DNA of 64,000 nt from Nipponacmea schrenckii (Eukaryota; Mollusca; Gastropoda; Lottiidae), in the NCBI GenBank assembly GCA_030562195.1, contig JAUJPP010000005.1:34831106-34895105 (forward strand); not shown here. The letters run 5' to 3'. Below: more notes on the stretch, generated by a model, which saw only the letters and a program-made list of their open reading frames with translations, did not search any database and was not told where the DNA came from. Positions within the stretch are counted from its first letter, which is position 1.

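Overview
The window is intron-rich, AT-rich animal DNA. Its only host gene is one very large, mosaic, secreted-type protein gene read left to right from base 119 and still open at base 64000. I placed 93 exons (positions in the entries). Each has an AG acceptor and a GT donor, except the last, which runs off the edge, and reading phase is carried correctly across every junction. They encode about 4,850 codons. Neither end of the gene is in the window. No host gene is visible on the other strand. The organism is not named by the sequence. The domain mix and the BEL/Pao, SINE and foldback content suggest a lophotrochozoan invertebrate, perhaps a mollusc; this is inference.

Layout of the host gene. 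(1) 119-6149: the helical part of a large lipid transfer protein (LLTP; vitellogenin/apolipophorin N-terminal domain). (2) 6254-17237: a lipid-protein-like body rich in amphipathic helices, interrupted by a 7.6 kb intron full of nested transposons. (3) 17625-18522: an M23/LECT2-like domain. (4) 18821-20590: an acidic linker, a helix-rich exon and a SAP-like motif. (5) 20938-53442: twelve tandem copies of a cysteine-rich cassette that I cannot match to a named family. The cassette is built from a stereotyped set of exons (A about 210 nt, B 43 nt, C about 161-164 nt, D about 162-177 nt) with fixed intron phases. (6) 53798-58644: a second lipid-protein-like stretch, then a PAN/apple-like exon. 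(7) 59112-64000: repeated FN3-like beta domains, most closed by a D-x-T-x-P type motif. Dibasic furin-type sites lie in exons 7, 9, 71 and 78, so the product is probably cut into several chains.

Introns and mobile DNA. Intron 13 (8119-15775) holds a three-level nest: a palindromic element of about 600 bp, split by a solo LTR of 377 bp, itself split by a nearly intact BEL/Pao retrotransposon (minus strand, LTRs differing at 1 of 277 positions). Elsewhere there are three copies of a TTAA-flanked MITE (one inserted in a LINE), two copies of a tRNA-derived SINE, long foldback elements, a LINE 3' end, minisatellites and several dispersed repeats. Introns not listed separately, mostly under 600 bp, are AT-rich and show nothing I recognise.

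How the parts may work together (inference): a secreted particle or matrix protein with a lipid-binding front, a probably non-catalytic M23-like domain, a long disulfide-rich rod and an adhesive beta-domain tail. Exon borders come from splice consensus, phase continuity and repeat-to-repeat similarity, not from transcripts.
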